Below are positions 7,588-16,402 of a stretch of DNA of 46,294 nucleotides, piece by piece; the stretch's first letter is position 1; every line of letters begins with the position of its first letter. The notes under the pieces were generated by a model, which worked only from the letters and a program-made list of their open reading frames with translations, ran no database searches and had not been told where the DNA came from. The translations under genes were made by a program, and so were the position numbers. The stretch is from Phenylobacterium sp. (lineage in GTDB: Bacteria > Pseudomonadota > Alphaproteobacteria > Caulobacterales > Caulobacteraceae), in assembly GCF_030645195.1 (NCBI RefSeq), contig NZ_JAUSLW010000170.1, positions 1 to 46,294 on the forward strand, written 5' to 3'.

Positions 7588-8580
7588 ATGGCCGACGCCG
7601 CCGACACCTCCGCCTATGACGCCGCCCGCTACAAGCGCGCCGGCCGCGGCAAGATCTACGACTCCATCATCGACACCATCGGCGACACGCCCCTGGTGGC
7701 CCTGCCCAACCTGACCAAGGCGCTGAAGCCCAAGGGGATCGTGCTGGCCAAGCTGGAGTTCTTCAATCCGATCGGCTCGGTGAAGGACCGCATCGGGGTG
7801 GCGATGATCGAGAGCCTGGAGGCCCGCGGCATCCTCAAGCCCGGCGGCGCCATCATCGAGCCCACCAGCGGCAATACCGGCATCGCGCTGGCCTTCGTCG
7901 CCGCGTCGAAGGGCTACAAGCTGACCCTGGTCATGCCCGAGAGCATGTCCATCGAGCGGCGCAAGATGCTGCTGATCCTGGGGGCCAAGCTGGAGCTGAC
8001 CCCGGCCGAGCGCGGCATGGCCGGGGCGGTGGCCCGCGCCAAGGAGCTGGTGGACGCCACGCCGGGCGCCGTCATGCCCCAGCAGTTCGACAACGCCGCC
8101 AATCCCCTGATCCACCGGGTCTCGACGGCCGAGGAGATCTGGAACGACACCGCCGGGGCGGTGGACGCGGTGGTCTCCGGGGTCGGCACCGGCGGCACCA
8201 TCACCGGGGTCGGCCAGGTGCTGAAGGCCCGCAAGCCCTCGGTGAAGATGATCGCCGTGGAGCCGGAGGCCTCGCCCATCCTGTCGGGCGGCAAGCCCGG
8301 GCCGCACAAGATCCAGGGTATCGGGGCGGGCTTCGTCCCCTCCATCCTCGATCGCGGGGTGATCGACGAGATCATCCAGGTCTCCAACGACGACAGCTTC
8401 GCCATGGCGAGGCGGGTGGCCCGCGAGGAGGGCATCCCGGTGGGCATCTCCTCCGGCGCGGCCCTGACGGCGGCCTTCGACCTGGCGTCGCGCGACGAGT
8501 TCGCCGGCAAGACCGTGGTGGCCATCATCCCGAGCTTCGCCGAGCGCTACCTGTCGACGGCCCTGTTCGACGGGCTCTGA
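7588..8580 (+). CDS. cysK: Cysteine synthase A (O-acetylserine sulfhydrylase)
   Basis: 330 aa PLP-dependent enzyme that makes L-cysteine from O-acetylserine and sulfide in the cytoplasm. The PLP lysine is Lys66 in [11 protein letters not shown]; the phosphate and substrate loops are [10 protein letters not shown] (92-101) and [10 protein letters not shown]; the C-terminal GISSGAAL loop is present. Compared with E. coli CysK it has about 20 extra N-terminal residues ([20 protein letters not shown]), a common alphaproteobacterial extension. The ATG at 7588 follows a ggga element. Two palindromes precede it, and vsr follows after 19 bp, so the two are probably co-transcribed. Confidence 0.95.
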   Translation: MADAADTSAYDAARYKRAGRGKIYDSIIDTIGDTPLVALPNLTKALKPKGIVLAKLEFFNPIGSVKDRIGVAMIESLEARGILKPGGAIIEPTSGNTGIALAFVAASKGYKLTLVMPESMSIERRKMLLILGAKLELTPAERGMAGAVARAKELVDATPGAVMPQQFDNAANPLIHRVSTAEEIWNDTAGAVDAVVSGVGTGGTITGVGQVLKARKPSVKMIAVEPEASPILSGGKPGPHKIQGIGAGFVPSILDRGVIDEIIQVSNDDSFAMARRVAREEGIPVGISSGAALTAAFDLASRDEFAGKTVVAIIPSFAERYLSTALFDGL

Positions 8581-8599
8581 CACCCCGCGATCGGGCGCC

Positions 8600-9028
8600 A
8601 TGACCGACGTCTACGGCCCGGAGAAGCGCTCGGCGGTGATGCGGGCCGTGAAGGGCAAGGGCACCACCCCGGAGATGAAGGTGCGCCGGGCGCTCACGGC
8701 GCTCGGCGCCCGCTATCGCCTGCACCGCACGGACCTGCCGGGGAAGCCGGACGTCGTCCTGCCGGGGCGCAGGCTGGCCATCTTCGTCCACGGTTGCTTC
8801 TGGCACGGCCACGACTGCGCCCGCGGCGCCCGCGTGCCCAAGGCCAACCGCGACTACTGGGTCGCCAAGGTTGCCCGCAACCGGGCGCGGGATGCCGCCT
8901 CGCGGGACGCGCTGCTGGCTCTGGGCTGGCGGGTGGAGACGATCTGGGAGTGCGACCTGAAGGACGGCGAGGCGCTGACGGCGCGGCTGGAGACTCTTCT
9001 CCTCTCCCCGTTCAGGGGGAGAGGTTAG
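8600..9028 (+). CDS. vsr: Very short patch repair endonuclease Vsr
   Basis: 142 aa DNA mismatch endonuclease that nicks 5' of T in T:G mismatches arising from deaminated 5-methylcytosine. The N-terminus carries the family signature RSAVMRAVKGKGTTPE. The catalytic Asp is probably Asp51 in GKPDVVLPGRRLAIFV, followed by the zinc/catalytic loop HGCFWHGHDC (64-73) and the late WECDLKD. The final residues, about LLSPFRGRG, are encoded by the left arm of a family C repeat, which also supplies the TAG stop. The gene is 19 bp after cysK. Its natural partner, the C5 methyltransferase, is upstream at 6100-7239. Confidence 0.95.
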   Translation: MTDVYGPEKRSAVMRAVKGKGTTPEMKVRRALTALGARYRLHRTDLPGKPDVVLPGRRLAIFVHGCFWHGHDCARGARVPKANRDYWVAKVARNRARDAASRDALLALGWRVETIWECDLKDGEALTARLETLLLSPFRGRG

Positions 9029-9128
9029 GGTGAGGGGGCGCGCAGCAGCGCTGCGCGTCTCGGCCTCGGAGTAACAACGGACCTTCAGAAAGGGCCCTCA
9101 CCCTACCCTCTCCCGCAAGCGGGAGAGG
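9001..9128. repeat. Family C repeat, copy C1 (double hairpin)
   Basis: The left unit cctctcccc-gttcagg-ggggagagg (9001-9024) is followed by ttagggtgaggg. The right unit is ccctcacccta then cctctcccgc-aa-gcgggagagg (9107-9128). The two ends are inverted relative to each other, with a further hairpin gcgcgcag/ctgcgcg near 9038-9057 between them. The left unit overlaps the vsr 3' end. The whole may act as a bidirectional terminator between vsr and the convergent kinase gene. Confidence 0.85.
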
Positions 9129-9136
9129 ACAAGGGC

Positions 9137-10867
9137 CTAGGCCACCGCCGTTTCTGCTGACTCCTCGACCTCCGGCAGCACGCGGGCGATGGCGGCGGTC
9201 AGGGCGGCGGGGTCGATGGGCTTGGCCACGTGGTCGTTCATGCCGGCGACCATGCACGCGGCCCAGTCCTCGGAGCTGGCCGAGGCGGTGCAGGCGATCA
9301 CCGGCGTCCTGCGGTTGGGGCCGGGGGTCGCGCGCAGGCGGCGGCAGGTCTCGTGGCCGTCCATCTCGGGCATGTAGACGTCCATCAGGATGACGTCGAA
9401 GACGCGGGCGGCGGCCAGGGCCAGCCCCTCCTCGCCGCTGGCGACGGCGGTCAGCTCCACCCCGAAGGGCTCCAGCATCAGGGCCACGGCGCGGCGGTTG
9501 ACCTCGTGGTCGTCCACCACCAGCACCCGCACGGCCCCCAGCTCGGCCGGGGCGGCCGGGGCGGCCTCATCGACGGTCTCGCCGGCGGGCTCGGCCAGGT
9601 CGAGGGACAGGGTGAAGACCGCCCCCTGGTCCGGCAGGCTTTCGGCCACCAGGTCCCCGCCCATCAGGCGGGCGAGCTGGCGGCTGATGGAGAGGCCGAG
9701 CCCCGTGCCGCCATGGGTGCGGGCGGTGGAGGCCTGGCCCTGCTCGAAGGGCGAGAAGAGGCGGGAGATCTCGTCGGGGGTCAGGCCGCGGCCGGTGTCG
9801 GCCACGGCGAAGCGGAAGGCCTCCCCCTCGCGGCTCACCGCCAGGATCACCGCGCCGCGGTCGGTGAACTTGATGGCGTTGGAGATCAGGTTGTTGAGGA
9901 TCTGGCGCAGGCGGGTGGGGTCGCCGGCCACGCTGGCAGGCAGGGTCTCGGCGCCCAGCCGTTCCAGGCGCAGGCCCTTCTTCTCCGCCTCGGCCCGCCA
10001 GAAGGCGGCGGTGTCGCCCACCAGGGCGTCGAGGTCGAAGGCGACGGTCTCGATGCTCATCCGACCGGCCTCCATCTTGGAGAGGTCCAGCAGGTCGTTG
10101 AGCAGGGTGCGCATCATGCGCCCGGACTGGGCGATCAGGGCGCCTGCGGCGGCGTCGGTCCCGCCGCGGCGCTCGATGACCTCGGCCCCGGCCAGGATGG
10201 CGCTGATGGGGGTGCGCAGCTCGTGGCTGACCATGGCCATGAAGGCCGACTTGACCTCTGCGGCGGCCTCGGCGACGCCCCGGCCGCGCTCGGCCTCCTC
10301 GCGGGCCCGGCGCTGGGCGTCGAGGGCCTCGGCGGCGGCGCGCCACAGGATGGTGGAGGAGAAGACCAGCAGCACGCCCACCATGCCCACGGCGATCCCG
10401 TAGGTGGAGGCGCCGCTGATCGCCCAGGCCATGCCGGCGGTGAGCAGCAGATAGACGCCAAAGGGGGTCATGGCCGCCACATAGGCCGCCTGCGACCTCT
10501 GGTTGGTGACCACGGTGTTGAGGACGGCGCCGGCCAGGAACAGGCCGCCGCAGATCAGGCCCGCCGAGCCGCCGCCCACGATCGCCATCAGGGCCAGGGC
10601 CCCATAGATGACGGAGTTGAGGCTGAGGACGGCCAGGGCCAGCCGGGGCCGGAAGGCGCGCGTCCGGGCCTTTTCGGTGGCGAACAGCAGGTATTCGGCG
10701 GTGTGCAGCAGGCCGTAGGCGGCGATCCAGCAGGCGGCGGGGGTCCAGCCGGCGACCGGCGCCAGGACCACGGCGTACACCGCGGCGAACACCATGCGGG
10801 TGCGCATCCCGGCGGCGCGGGCCAACATGGTCTTGGACAGACCATCGTCGGTAGAGTTCTGCACCAT
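9137..10867 (-). CDS. Hybrid sensor histidine kinase / response regulator
   Basis: 576 aa inner-membrane kinase. Residues about 25-175 contain several hydrophobic segments (about five to six TM helices) with no sizeable periplasmic sensor loop, followed by an arginine-rich linker. The HisKA H-box is SHELRTPIS with His215; the HATPase has N-box NLISNAIKF (Asn330), DTGRGL and GTGLGLSIS. The C-terminal receiver has acidic DD at 452-453, phospho-acceptor Asp496 in DVILMDVYMPEMDG and Lys549 in HVAKP. The output is probably a phosphorelay through a separate Hpt protein, none of which is in the window. It is monocistronic in appearance; the 3' side carries repeat C1. Stimulus unknown. Confidence 0.93.
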   Translation of the reverse strand: MVQNSTDDGLSKTMLARAAGMRTRMVFAAVYAVVLAPVAGWTPAACWIAAYGLLHTAEYLLFATEKARTRAFRPRLALAVLSLNSVIYGALALMAIVGGGSAGLICGGLFLAGAVLNTVVTNQRSQAAYVAAMTPFGVYLLLTAGMAWAISGASTYGIAVGMVGVLLVFSSTILWRAAAEALDAQRRAREEAERGRGVAEAAAEVKSAFMAMVSHELRTPISAILAGAEVIERRGGTDAAAGALIAQSGRMMRTLLNDLLDLSKMEAGRMSIETVAFDLDALVGDTAAFWRAEAEKKGLRLERLGAETLPASVAGDPTRLRQILNNLISNAIKFTDRGAVILAVSREGEAFRFAVADTGRGLTPDEISRLFSPFEQGQASTARTHGGTGLGLSISRQLARLMGGDLVAESLPDQGAVFTLSLDLAEPAGETVDEAAPAAPAELGAVRVLVVDDHEVNRRAVALMLEPFGVELTAVASGEEGLALAAARVFDVILMDVYMPEMDGHETCRRLRATPGPNRRTPVIACTASASSEDWAACMVAGMNDHVAKPIDPAALTAAIARVLPEVEESAETAVA

Positions 10868-10972
10868 GGTCGGCGCTCCCGGGCAGGGGGTGTGAGCACG
10901 CCCCTTGGAGCCCAGCTTAGCCCAGGGGCCTAAACCATCGGTAAAGCGCTGCGCCCGCCGGTTGCGGCCCGC

Positions 10973-11440
10973 TCAGGCCGGCTGGCGCGGCGCCACCACG
11001 ATCTCGGTCCTCACCGAATTGGCGATGTAGCACTCCTCGTGGGCCTCGTGGTGCAGCCGGTCGAGTTGCTCGGGCGTGGGCTGCGTCCCCTGCCAGGTCA
11101 CGGCCGGGCGCAGCCAGACCCGGGTCACCGCCATGCGGCCCGGGGCGATCTCTTCCATGATCCCCTCGGCGGCGTCCTCGTAGGCGACCGCCACGAAGCC
11201 GGCCAATCGGGCGCGGTGCAGGAAGGTCAGCATGTGGCAGTTGGAGAGCGCGGCCACCAGCATCTCCTCCGGGTCGACGGCCGCCTCCACCGCCCACTTG
11301 CCCACCACGTGGGGGGAGGCCGAGGCCGGCACCTCGACCCCGCCGTCGAAGGCGAGCGTGTGGCCGCGGCTGTAGCGGCCCTTGGCGAAGTCCTCGCCGT
11401 CCTTCAGCGTCCAGACGACCTGGGCGACGTATTTCGCCAT
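10973..11440 (-). CDS. OsmC family peroxiredoxin-like protein
   Basis: 155 aa. OsmC/Ohr-type proteins reduce organic hydroperoxides with two cysteines; here they are Cys68 in AALSNCHML and Cys137 in EECYIANS, the expected positions. PEEMLVAALSNCHMLTFL is the family hallmark helix. The start lies 2 nt after the acyl-CoA dehydrogenase stop, so the genes are very likely translationally linked. It is probably cytoplasmic and may protect acyl-CoA oxidation from lipid peroxides, which is inference from the operon. Confidence 0.93.
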   Translation of the reverse strand: MAKYVAQVVWTLKDGEDFAKGRYSRGHTLAFDGGVEVPASASPHVVGKWAVEAAVDPEEMLVAALSNCHMLTFLHRARLAGFVAVAYEDAAEGIMEEIAPGRMAVTRVWLRPAVTWQGTQPTPEQLDRLHHEAHEECYIANSVRTEIVVAPRQPA

Positions 11441-11442
11441 GC

Positions 11443-13230
11443 TCAGAAGGCCTCGGCCGGCAGGGCCATCATCAGCTCCGAGCCGGTGACCAGCTTGGCC
11501 AGGTGGGCGCCGGCGTCGGGCAGGACGCGCTGCATGTAGTAGCGGCCCACCACCAGCTTATTGGCGAAATAGGGATCGGCGTCGCCGGCGGCGATCCTGG
11601 CCTGGGCGGCCTTGGCGATCAGGGCCCACATGTAGGCGAGCGCCGTCAGGCCGAAGAGGTGCATGTAGTCGGTGGAGGCGGCGCCGGCGTTCTCCGGGTT
11701 CATCAGCCCGTTCTGCATCAGCCACATGGTGCCCTCCTGCAGCTTGGCCTTGGCGTCGGCCAGGCCCAGGGTGAAGGGCTCCAGGGCCGGATCGGCGGCA
11801 TTGGCGTCGATGAAGGCGTCGATCTCGGCGAAGAAGCCCATCACCCCGCGGCCGCCGTCGGCCGCCAGCTTGCGGCCCACCAGGTCCAGGGCCTGGACGC
11901 CGTTGGTCCCTTCATAGATCAGCGCGATGCGGACATCGCGCATGTACTGGCTGGCCGGGAAGTGCTCGGTGAAGCCGGAACCGCCGTGGATCTGCAGGGC
12001 GTCGGAACAGACCTTCAGGCCCTTGTCGGTGAGGAAGCCCTTCACCACCGGGGTCATCAGGGCCATGTAGTCGGAGCCCTTCTGGCGCGCGGCCTCGTCG
12101 GGGCTGGCGTGGGCCAGGTCGCCGTGCAGGGCGGTCCAGAACAGGAAGGCGCGGCCGGCCTCGATGATGGCGCGGCTATCCATCAGCATGCGGCGGACGT
12201 CGGGGTGGACGATGATCGGGTCGGCCGGGCCGTCGGGGTTCTTGGGGCCCGTCAGCGAGCGGCCCTGCAGGCGGTCCTTGGCGAAGGCGGCGGCGGCCTG
12301 ATAGGCGGCCTCGGCCTGGGCGATCCCCTGCAGGCCGACCCCGATGCGGGCCTCGTTCATCATCACGAACATCAGGCGTAGGCCCTGGTTCTCCGCCCCC
12401 ACCAGCCAGCCGGTGCTCTCGTCATGCTGGATGACGCAGGTGGCGTTGCCGTGGATGCCCATCTTCTCTTCGAGGCCGGCGCAGAAGACGCTGTTGCGCG
12501 CGCCGGGCTTGCCTTCGGCGTCGGGGATGAACTTGGGCACGATGAACAGGCTGATCCCCCGCACCCCGGCCGGCGCGCCCTCGATGCGGGCCAGGACCAG
12601 GTGGACGATGTTCTCGGCCATGTCGTGCTCGCCGCCCGAGATCCAGATCTTTTGGCCCGAGATCCTGTAGCTGCCGTCGCCCTGGGGGACCGCCTTGGTG
12701 CGCAGCAGACCGAGGTCGGTGCCGCACTGGGGCTCGGTGAGGTTCATGGTCCCGCCCCATTTCCCGGAGACCAGGTTGGGCAGGTAGAGGCGCTTCTGTT
12801 CGTCCGAGCCGCCGTTGAGGATGGCCGAATAGCAGCCGTGGGTCAGGCCCGGATACATGGAGAAGGCCATGTTGGCCGAGGAGCTCATCTCCGAGAACGA
12901 CAGGTTCACCACGTGGGGCAGGCCCTGGCCGCCATAGGCGGGCTCGGCGCCCAGGGCCGGCCAGCCGCCCTCGACGAGCTGGGCGTAGGCCTCCTTGAAG
13001 CCCTTGGGGGTGGTGACCGTATTGTCGGAACGCCAGGTGCAGCCCTGCTTGTCGCCCACGGCGTTCAGGGGGGCCAGGACCTCGCTGGTGAAACGGCCGG
13101 CCTCCTCGATGATCTGCTGGACCACGTCCATCGAGGCGTCGGCGAAGGCCGGCAGGTCGGCGTATTTCTCGATCTGCAAGACGTCGCGCAGCAGGAAGGC
13201 GTGGTCGCGCACGGGGGGCTGGTAGGTCAT
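11443..13230 (-). CDS. Acyl-CoA dehydrogenase (long-form, C-terminal extension)
   Basis: 595 aa FAD enzyme introducing the alpha,beta double bond into an acyl-CoA thioester. The N-terminal helical domain is followed by NLTEPQCGTDLG and KIWISGGEHDM, the FAD/acyl-CoA beta-domain signatures. The catalytic base lies in LIYEGTNGVQALDLVGRKL, near residue 430. About 170 further residues form the extra C-terminal domain of the large ACAD subgroup that includes methylmercaptopropionyl-CoA dehydrogenase-like enzymes; chain-length specificity cannot be read. The RBS ggagcgg precedes the ATG. A merR gene lies 93 bp upstream and osmC 2 nt downstream on the same strand. Confidence 0.93.
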   Translation of the reverse strand: MTYQPPVRDHAFLLRDVLQIEKYADLPAFADASMDVVQQIIEEAGRFTSEVLAPLNAVGDKQGCTWRSDNTVTTPKGFKEAYAQLVEGGWPALGAEPAYGGQGLPHVVNLSFSEMSSSANMAFSMYPGLTHGCYSAILNGGSDEQKRLYLPNLVSGKWGGTMNLTEPQCGTDLGLLRTKAVPQGDGSYRISGQKIWISGGEHDMAENIVHLVLARIEGAPAGVRGISLFIVPKFIPDAEGKPGARNSVFCAGLEEKMGIHGNATCVIQHDESTGWLVGAENQGLRLMFVMMNEARIGVGLQGIAQAEAAYQAAAAFAKDRLQGRSLTGPKNPDGPADPIIVHPDVRRMLMDSRAIIEAGRAFLFWTALHGDLAHASPDEAARQKGSDYMALMTPVVKGFLTDKGLKVCSDALQIHGGSGFTEHFPASQYMRDVRIALIYEGTNGVQALDLVGRKLAADGGRGVMGFFAEIDAFIDANAADPALEPFTLGLADAKAKLQEGTMWLMQNGLMNPENAGAASTDYMHLFGLTALAYMWALIAKAAQARIAAGDADPYFANKLVVGRYYMQRVLPDAGAHLAKLVTGSELMMALPAEAF

Positions 13231-13246
13231 GTCCGCTCCGGAATTG

Positions 13247-13278
13247 TCAAAAGGGCCCCCGACGGGTCGGGAGCCCTT
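13247..13278 (-). terminator. Hairpin with T-run between merR and acyl-CoA dehydrogenase
   Basis: Two 13-nt arms (13251-13263 and 13266-13278) pair with one mismatch. Read on the minus strand the stem is followed by TTTT. This is the shape of an intrinsic terminator after merR. Because the downstream start codon is only about 20 bp away, it may act as a partial terminator or attenuator rather than a full stop. Confidence 0.6.
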
Positions 13279-13323
13279 GAGAGATACTAGCTGAGGTTCT
13301 CGCCGCCGCTAAGGCGCCGGAGA

Positions 13324-13791
13324 CTACTTGGCGTGTTCGAGGTCGCCCAGGCGGGCGCGCAGCACCTGATCGTAGTCGGCGGCCCGGGGCAGCAGGTCGG
13401 GCCGGGTGCGGGCCAGCTGGCCCTCCAGGGCGTCGCAGCCGGAGCGGAGCTCCTCGATGGCCTTGTCGATGTCCTGGCGCTGGGCCTCCAGGGCCACGAT
13501 GCGCTCGCGGAACTTGGTGAGCGACTTGATGTTCTGGGCCGCCCCGCCGTCGTCGACCTCGTAGAGATCCAGGATCTCGCCGATCTCCGACAGGGCCAGG
13601 CCCACGCGCTTGCCGCGCAGGATCAGCTGCAGCCGGGCGCGGTCCTTGTAGGAATAGACCCGGTTCATGCCGTCGCGGGCGGGCGAGAGCAGGCCCTTGT
13701 CCTCGTAGAAGCGCAGCGCCCGGGGCGTGCACCTGAACTCCAGGCAGAGCTGGCGGATGGTGAAGGTGCGCGCCGGACGGCGCAGTTCCAT
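13324..13791 (-). CDS. MerR family transcriptional regulator
   Basis: 155 aa. The N-terminal winged helix-turn-helix reads FTIRQLCLEFRCTPRALRFYEDKGLL, followed by the wing NRVYSYKDRARLQLILRGKRVGLALSEIGEIL. A long coiled-coil dimerisation helix (about 95-135) and a short C-terminus come next. No cysteine metal site is seen. It resembles the LiuR-like MerR group that controls acyl-CoA catabolism, consistent with the adjacent acyl-CoA dehydrogenase; this is inference. The ATG at 13791 is used. A GTG two codons upstream lies at better spacing from the gagga ribosome-binding site and may be the true start. Divergent from the metalloprotease gene. Confidence 0.9.
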   Translation of the reverse strand: MELRRPARTFTIRQLCLEFRCTPRALRFYEDKGLLSPARDGMNRVYSYKDRARLQLILRGKRVGLALSEIGEILDLYEVDDGGAAQNIKSLTKFRERIVALEAQRQDIDKAIEELRSGCDALEGQLARTRPDLLPRAADYDQVLRARLGDLEHAK

Positions 13792-13836
13792 GGGCACTGG
13801 ATGTCCTCCCTCGGAGTTTTCTTGGTTGCCCGGAAC

Positions 13837-13863
13837 GTAAGCCTGCATTCCGTTAACGTCAAC
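13837..13863 (-). promoter_or_regulatory. Possible merR promoter with MerR/LiuR-like operator
   Basis: On the minus strand ttgacg (-35-like) is followed after 17 nt by tacgtt (a weak -10). The -35 overlaps the palindrome cgttaacg (13851-13858). The sequence resembles acgt-containing operators of LiuR-type regulators, so autoregulation is plausible. Spacing and identity are by eye only. Confidence 0.35.
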
Positions 13864-13950
13864 ATGATCGTTGATCACCTTGCGCGAGTTCCCAGGCTTG
13901 TGATCGGCGTCCGGACCCTTAGGCTGACAGCTCCATCTGGGGGCGGTTCG

Positions 13951-16398
13951 ATGACACGCAGTATCTGGCTTTGCTCGGGCGCGGCGGCCCTGGTCCTGCT
14001 GACCGGCGCGCCGGCGAGCGCCCGGGACAAGGCCCCGGCGGCGACCGCCGGCGCCCAGCGCCAGGAGGGCCTGCTGCCGGTCTATGTGGACAAGACCAGG
14101 GGGACGATCCTGCTCTCCCTGCCGGCGCCCGACGCCGACGGGGTCAGCGGCCGGTTCCTCTATCTGACCGCCCTGCGCACCGGCATGGGCTCGGCGCCCG
14201 TGGGCCTGGACCGCGCGGCGATCGGCGACACCCAGGTCCTGGTGTTCCGCCGTCTGGGCAAGAAGGTGTTCGCCGAGTACGAGAACCCCCGCTTCCGCGC
14301 CGCCGGCGCCCCGGCCCCGGAACAGACCGCGGCCCGCGAGGCCTTCGCCACCTCCACGGTCTGGGCCGGCGAGGTGGTCGGGACGGAGGGCGACGGCCGC
14401 ATCCTGGTGGACATCTCGTCCTTCCTGACCCGCGACGTCATGGGCGCGGCCGATGCGCTGAAGCGCGCCGACGAGAAGGGCTACCGCCTGGTCCCGGAGC
14501 TTTCGGCGGCCGACCCCTCGATGGTGAAGGTGTTCCCGGAGAACCTGGAGTTCGAGGCCCGCCAGACCTACCAGTCCGACACGCCGGGCCCCGAGAGCCG
14601 CAACATCGCCCCCGACGCCAAGCTGATCACCCTGCAGGTGCGCCACAGCCTGGTGAAGCTGCCGACGCCCGGCTACGAGGTCCGCCGGTTCGATCCCCGC
14701 GCGGGCGTGTTCGGCTCCACCGTCCTGGACTACGCCGCCCCGCTGGGCGCCGACATCGTCGGCCAGGTGGCCCACCGTTTCCGGCTGGAGAAGACCGATC
14801 CCGCGGCCGCGAAGTCGCCGGTGAAGAGGCCCATCGTCTTCTATGTCGACCGCGCCGCCCCCGAGCCGATCCGCACCGCCTTGAAGGAGGGCGCCGCCTG
14901 GTGGGCCCAGGCCTTCGAGGCGGCGGGCTATCAGGACGCCTACCGGGTGGAGATTCTGCCCGAGGGGGTCGACCCCCTGGACGTCCGCTACAACGTCATC
15001 AACTGGGTGGACCGCGCCACCCGCGGCTGGTCGGTGGGCCAGTCGGTGCGGGACCCGCGCACCGGCGAGATCCTCAAGGGCAGCGTGCTGCTCGGCGCCC
15101 TGCGGGTGCGCCAGGACATGCTGATCTTCGAGGGCCTGGCAGGCGCCGACAAGGTGGGGACCGGCGGCCCCAACGATCCGGTCGAGGTCTCGCTGGCCCG
15201 CCTGCGCCAGCTGGCCGCCCACGAGGTCGGCCATTCCCTGGGCTTCGCCCACAACTTCGCCGGCAGCACCCAGGATCGCGCCTCGGTGATGGACTATCCG
15301 GCCCCACGGGTGACCCTGGTCGCCGGCAAGCCCGACCTCTCCGACGCCTATGGGGTGGGCCTGGGCGCCTGGGACAAATTCATCGTCGACTGGCTCTATG
15401 GCCAGGTTCCGGCCGGCGCGGCGGGGGAGGCGGCGCTGGCCGCCAAGGCCCGGGCGGAGATGGCGTCCGGCGCCCGCTATGTCACCGACGGCGATTCCCG
15501 GCCGGCGGGCGCGGCCCAGCCCTGGGGCGCCCTGTGGGACGATGGGGCCGATCCCATCGCCGAGCTGACCCGGATGATGGGGGTGCGCCGCGCCGCCCTC
15601 GACCGCTTCGGCCTTTCCGCCCTGAGGACCGGCGAGCCGGTGGCCAACCTGCGCCGCAAGTACGTCCCGATCTTCCTGCTGCACCGCTACCAGGTGGACG
15701 CCGTCGCCAAGCAGCTGGCGGGGATCGACTATCCCTATGCGGTGAAGGGCGACGCCCGCGAAGCCGCCGCCATCGTCCCGGCCACGCAGCAGCGCGCGGC
15801 CCTGGAGGCCTTGCTGGCGACCCTGAAGCCGGCCGAGCTGGATACGCCGGACGCGCTGATCCCCCTGCTGTCGGCTGGCCGGTCGGGGGACAATGACCGC
15901 CAGTTCGAGATCGAGGTCTTTGACGGCGATCCGGTGTTCGATCCCCTCACCGCCGCCGACGTGGCCGCCGGCCTGACCCTCGAGGCCCTGACCGCCGCCG
16001 ATCGCCTGGGCCGGCTGGTGGAGCAGCGCCGCCGCGACGCGACCCTGCCGGGCGCCGGCGAAGTGCTGGACCGGCTGATCGCCACCGCCTTCGCCCCGGC
16101 GTCGGGGCGGAGCGTCGAGATCGCCCGGCGGACGCAGACGAGGACCGTGCTGGACCTGGCGGCGGTCTCGCGGAATGCGGAGACCTCGCCGGCGGTGTCG
16201 GCGGAGATCGACCAGAGGCTGGCGGATCTGGCCGCGCGGCTGAAGGCGGCGCCGGGCGAGGGCGCCGACCGGGCCCACCGGCTGCGGCTGGCGGGATTGA
16301 TCGGCGACCGCGAGGAGATGGCCCGGGTCCTGGCCCAGCCGAAGCTGAAACCCACCGTGCCGCCGGGCATGCCGATCGGGGACGACGGGGACTGGTGA
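13951..16398 (+). CDS. Secreted zinc-dependent metalloprotease (DUF5117/DUF5118 type)
   Basis: 815 aa. An N-terminal signal peptide ([19 protein letters not shown], cleavage near APASA-RD) directs it to the envelope. The N-terminal region with GLLPVYVDK and [13 protein letters not shown] matches the conserved domain that precedes the catalytic domain in this family. The zinc site is [13 protein letters not shown], with His424, Glu425, His428 and His434 (extended HExxHxxGxxH zincin), followed by SVMDYPAPR, the Met-turn-like segment. The ATG at 13951 is chosen because the signal peptide begins there; the open frame continues far upstream through merR but is a shadow. Substrate unknown. It is divergent from merR and convergent with lysyl-tRNA synthetase (4 bp gap). 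Confidence 0.92.
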   Translation: MTRSIWLCSGAAALVLLTGAPASARDKAPAATAGAQRQEGLLPVYVDKTRGTILLSLPAPDADGVSGRFLYLTALRTGMGSAPVGLDRAAIGDTQVLVFRRLGKKVFAEYENPRFRAAGAPAPEQTAAREAFATSTVWAGEVVGTEGDGRILVDISSFLTRDVMGAADALKRADEKGYRLVPELSAADPSMVKVFPENLEFEARQTYQSDTPGPESRNIAPDAKLITLQVRHSLVKLPTPGYEVRRFDPRAGVFGSTVLDYAAPLGADIVGQVAHRFRLEKTDPAAAKSPVKRPIVFYVDRAAPEPIRTALKEGAAWWAQAFEAAGYQDAYRVEILPEGVDPLDVRYNVINWVDRATRGWSVGQSVRDPRTGEILKGSVLLGALRVRQDMLIFEGLAGADKVGTGGPNDPVEVSLARLRQLAAHEVGHSLGFAHNFAGSTQDRASVMDYPAPRVTLVAGKPDLSDAYGVGLGAWDKFIVDWLYGQVPAGAAGEAALAAKARAEMASGARYVTDGDSRPAGAAQPWGALWDDGADPIAELTRMMGVRRAALDRFGLSALRTGEPVANLRRKYVPIFLLHRYQVDAVAKQLAGIDYPYAVKGDAREAAAIVPATQQRAALEALLATLKPAELDTPDALIPLLSAGRSGDNDRQFEIEVFDGDPVFDPLTAADVAAGLTLEALTAADRLGRLVEQRRRDATLPGAGEVLDRLIATAFAPASGRSVEIARRTQTRTVLDLAAVSRNAETSPAVSAEIDQRLADLAARLKAAPGEGADRAHRLRLAGLIGDREEMARVLAQPKLKPTVPPGMPIGDDGDW

Positions 16399-16402
16399 GG
16401 CG

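Noticed and set aside
9001..9128. Repeated hairpins considered as a CRISPR fragment
   Set aside because: No regular spacing, no unique spacers and inverted rather than direct repeats.
13324..16278. 984-codon open frame on the minus strand across the metalloprotease gene and into merR
   Set aside because: Only its 3' 155 codons (merR) are protein-like; the rest is antisense to the metalloprotease and lacks recognisable motifs.
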